64,000 nt of DNA from Streptomyces sp. CBMA156 (GTDB lineage: Bacteria; Actinomycetota; Actinomycetes; Streptomycetales; Streptomycetaceae), in assembly GCF_014596515.1 (NCBI RefSeq), contig NZ_MSJQ01000062.1:1-64000 (forward strand), read 5' to 3'. This document shows, piece after piece, positions 62,763 to 64,000 of this stretch (its first letter is position 1; the number at the start of each line of letters is the position of its first letter). The notes beneath the pieces were generated by a model. It was not told the origin of the DNA, did not search any database, and was given only the letters and a program-made list of their open reading frames with translations. The position numbers and the translations under genes were made by a program.

Positions 62763-63748
62763 TCACTCCTGGGGTATCCAAGCGCCGGCGGGCCAGATCC
62801 GGGCGAGGATCTCGAACTCGTTGAAGTCCTTGTACTTCCCGCTGGGGCGGCTGCGGGTCGGTCCGGACCGGCCCCCGCTGCCGCCGGGCACGCGGTCGCA
62901 GTCGGCGGACAGCGCGGCCAGGCGCCGCTGTTCGTCGGCTTCGGCCGCACGACGCGCCTCCTCGGCCTCGCGGTCCTGGCGCTCGACGTAGGCGGCCTCC
63001 TCGGCGACGTCCTTCGGCGTCGCCCAGACCGATGACCAGCCCGGCCGGGTGGACCAGTCGTCGCGGGCGGGACGGATCACCCGGTGCGCGACGAGGTCGC
63101 CGGCGAGCACGGCGCGCACGAACTCCGCCAGCTGCACTGGGGCCCTGTCCTTGGCGGGGCTCCAGCGGGAGATCCCGAAGGTCCACCGGCCCACGCGTAC
63201 GGGCCGGTCGGAGCCGGGTTGCGCTTCGGCCGCGATGGTGGGGACCGCGCCCAACCAGGCGCGGGTGCCGGTGGTGACCCACGCGACGGGGACGCCGGCC
63301 TCGGCCATGCGGACCGTGCGCTCGGTCAGGCCGCGGGGGCCGTCGATGCCGATCGTGGAGGCTGGGCCTCGAAGGCGTACCGGCGGCCGGTCGCGGCGTG
63401 GATGGCGAGGACGTCGGCCCGCCAGACACGCTCGGGCCCGGCCTGTTCGAGCTCGGCGGTCCAGCCCGGTACCCGGCGGCAGCACTCGGCGAGGTCGCGC
63501 TTGAAATGGCTGTGCGCCTCGGTCTCCTCCCGCAGCGAGCACTCGGGAGCGTCGGGGTCGTGGGCGAAGTAGCACAGACCCGTCTGCGAGAGTTTCGGGC
63601 ACAGACCCCACTCACACTTGGGGCAGGTCAGCGCCGCGCGCGGGCGGGCCCGGTGGATCTGCTCCCAGGTGACGCGGCCCTCGCAGCCGAGGCCGTCCAC
63701 GGTGAGGTCCAGGGTGCCGTGCTCGGCATGGATCGCGCTCAACGGCAT
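62763..63748 (-). pseudogene. CoiA-like competence/nuclease gene with a frameshift
   Basis: The first frame from ATG 63748: ARPRAALTCPKCEWGLCPKL, YFAHDPDAPECSLREETEAH, ADVLAIHAATGRRYAFEAQ, which is the CoiA-type zinc-finger and nuclease region. After 63362 another frame carries on (STIGIDGPRGLTERTVRMAE, GVPVAWVTTGTRAWLGAVPT, GKYKDFNEFEILARIWPAGA) to 62763. One missing base near 63360 (the family expects AFEAQLST) would restore ~328 aa. It may be an assembly indel or a true mutation. Confidence 0.68.
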
Positions 63749-63764
63749 GGCCGGTCCCCACTCT

Positions 63765-64000
63765 TCATGCCGCGGCCACTTTGTCGTCGTCGCCGAGCGC
63801 GCTGAAGTCGACGCCCAGGCGGGCGTCGTAGTCGTCGGGGGTGATGCCGAGTTCGTGGGTGGAGTACTCGCCGAACCGCTTGACGTGCTCGGTCAGGTAC
63901 GGGGAGACCTGCGCAAGGTCGAGCGGTTCGACGGCCTGGCCCTCGGCCTGGAGCTGGCGCACGACGTCGGCGATGTCCAGGGTGTTGACCAGGTTGGCCA
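63765..64000 (-). CDS. Tn3-family transposase, C-terminal end (partial)
   Basis: The last ~77 codons read NTLDIADVVRQLQAEGQAVE, LAQVSPYLTEHVKRFGEYST, GITPDDYDARLGVDFSALGD, matching the C-terminal end of Tn3-family transposases of actinobacteria. The gene enters from the right edge, so its catalytic part is outside the window. It lies 16 bp upstream of the CoiA-like gene, same strand. Confidence 0.8.
   Translation of the reverse strand, partial: ANLVNTLDIADVVRQLQAEGQAVEPLDLAQVSPYLTEHVKRFGEYSTHELGITPDDYDARLGVDFSALGDDDKVAAA

Noticed and set aside
1-64000. CRISPR array or rRNA genes
   Set aside because: No regularly spaced repeats of CRISPR type and no rRNA-like sequence were seen.

Overview
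The window is high-GC actinobacterial DNA. It has frequent GTG starts, short AAGGAG/GGAGG ribosome sites and many ATGA/GTGA gene overlaps. Protein content (class F sortase, FtsX-type permease, IS families and Tn3-family transposase typical of these bacteria) points to Streptomyces or a close relative. The content is accessory: a mosaic of conflict-system genes, insertion sequences, phage and integrase relics, a conjugation-type gene cluster and a long run of unrecognised small genes. It looks like a chromosome arm, an integrated element or a large plasmid; the sequence alone does not decide which.

Left part (1-27.5 kb). An ABC-transporter permease enters from the left edge. Next is a two-gene conflict module: a small trypsin-co-occurring protein and a 1380-residue trypsin/P-loop NTPase/WD40 protein. 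Debris follows: an aldehyde dehydrogenase relic, a TnsA-like relic, and an IS5-type transposase split by an intact IS630 element with TA target duplication. A sortase and its likely secreted partner come next. From 14.7 to 18.5 kb an IS21-type istB gene is cut by a 3.5-kb element that carries a tyrosine recombinase, a small HTH protein with an in-frame amber codon, and a zinc-finger recombinase-like protein. It has an 11-bp inverted repeat near both ends. Then comes a damaged pPIWI-RE island: a frameshifted pPIWI protein and a 5'-truncated helicase, with a possible group II intron remnant downstream. Phage fragments, HTH and lipoprotein genes follow.

Middle part (27.6-43 kb). Genes on the minus strand form a conjugation-like set: lipoprotein, MobC-like RHH protein, an uncharacterised partner, a type IA topoisomerase, a PrgI-like membrane protein, a VirB4-like protein without a visible Walker A motif, and a large TrbL/VirB6-like membrane protein that ends at a perfect 27-bp-stem hairpin. 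Integrase and DUF6283 genes or relics are mixed in.

Right part (43.3-64 kb). About 27 mostly unrecognised small plus-strand genes run to 57.2 kb. They are tightly overlapped, punctuated by terminator hairpins and two tRNA T-arm-like sequences, and interrupted once by an IS5-type element. Three of the genes carry single-base frame breaks. After this come a GGDEF protein, a PIN-domain protein, a CPBP-family membrane protease, a PD-(D/E)XK nuclease-like protein, a frameshifted CoiA-like gene and the end of a Tn3-family transposase at the right edge.
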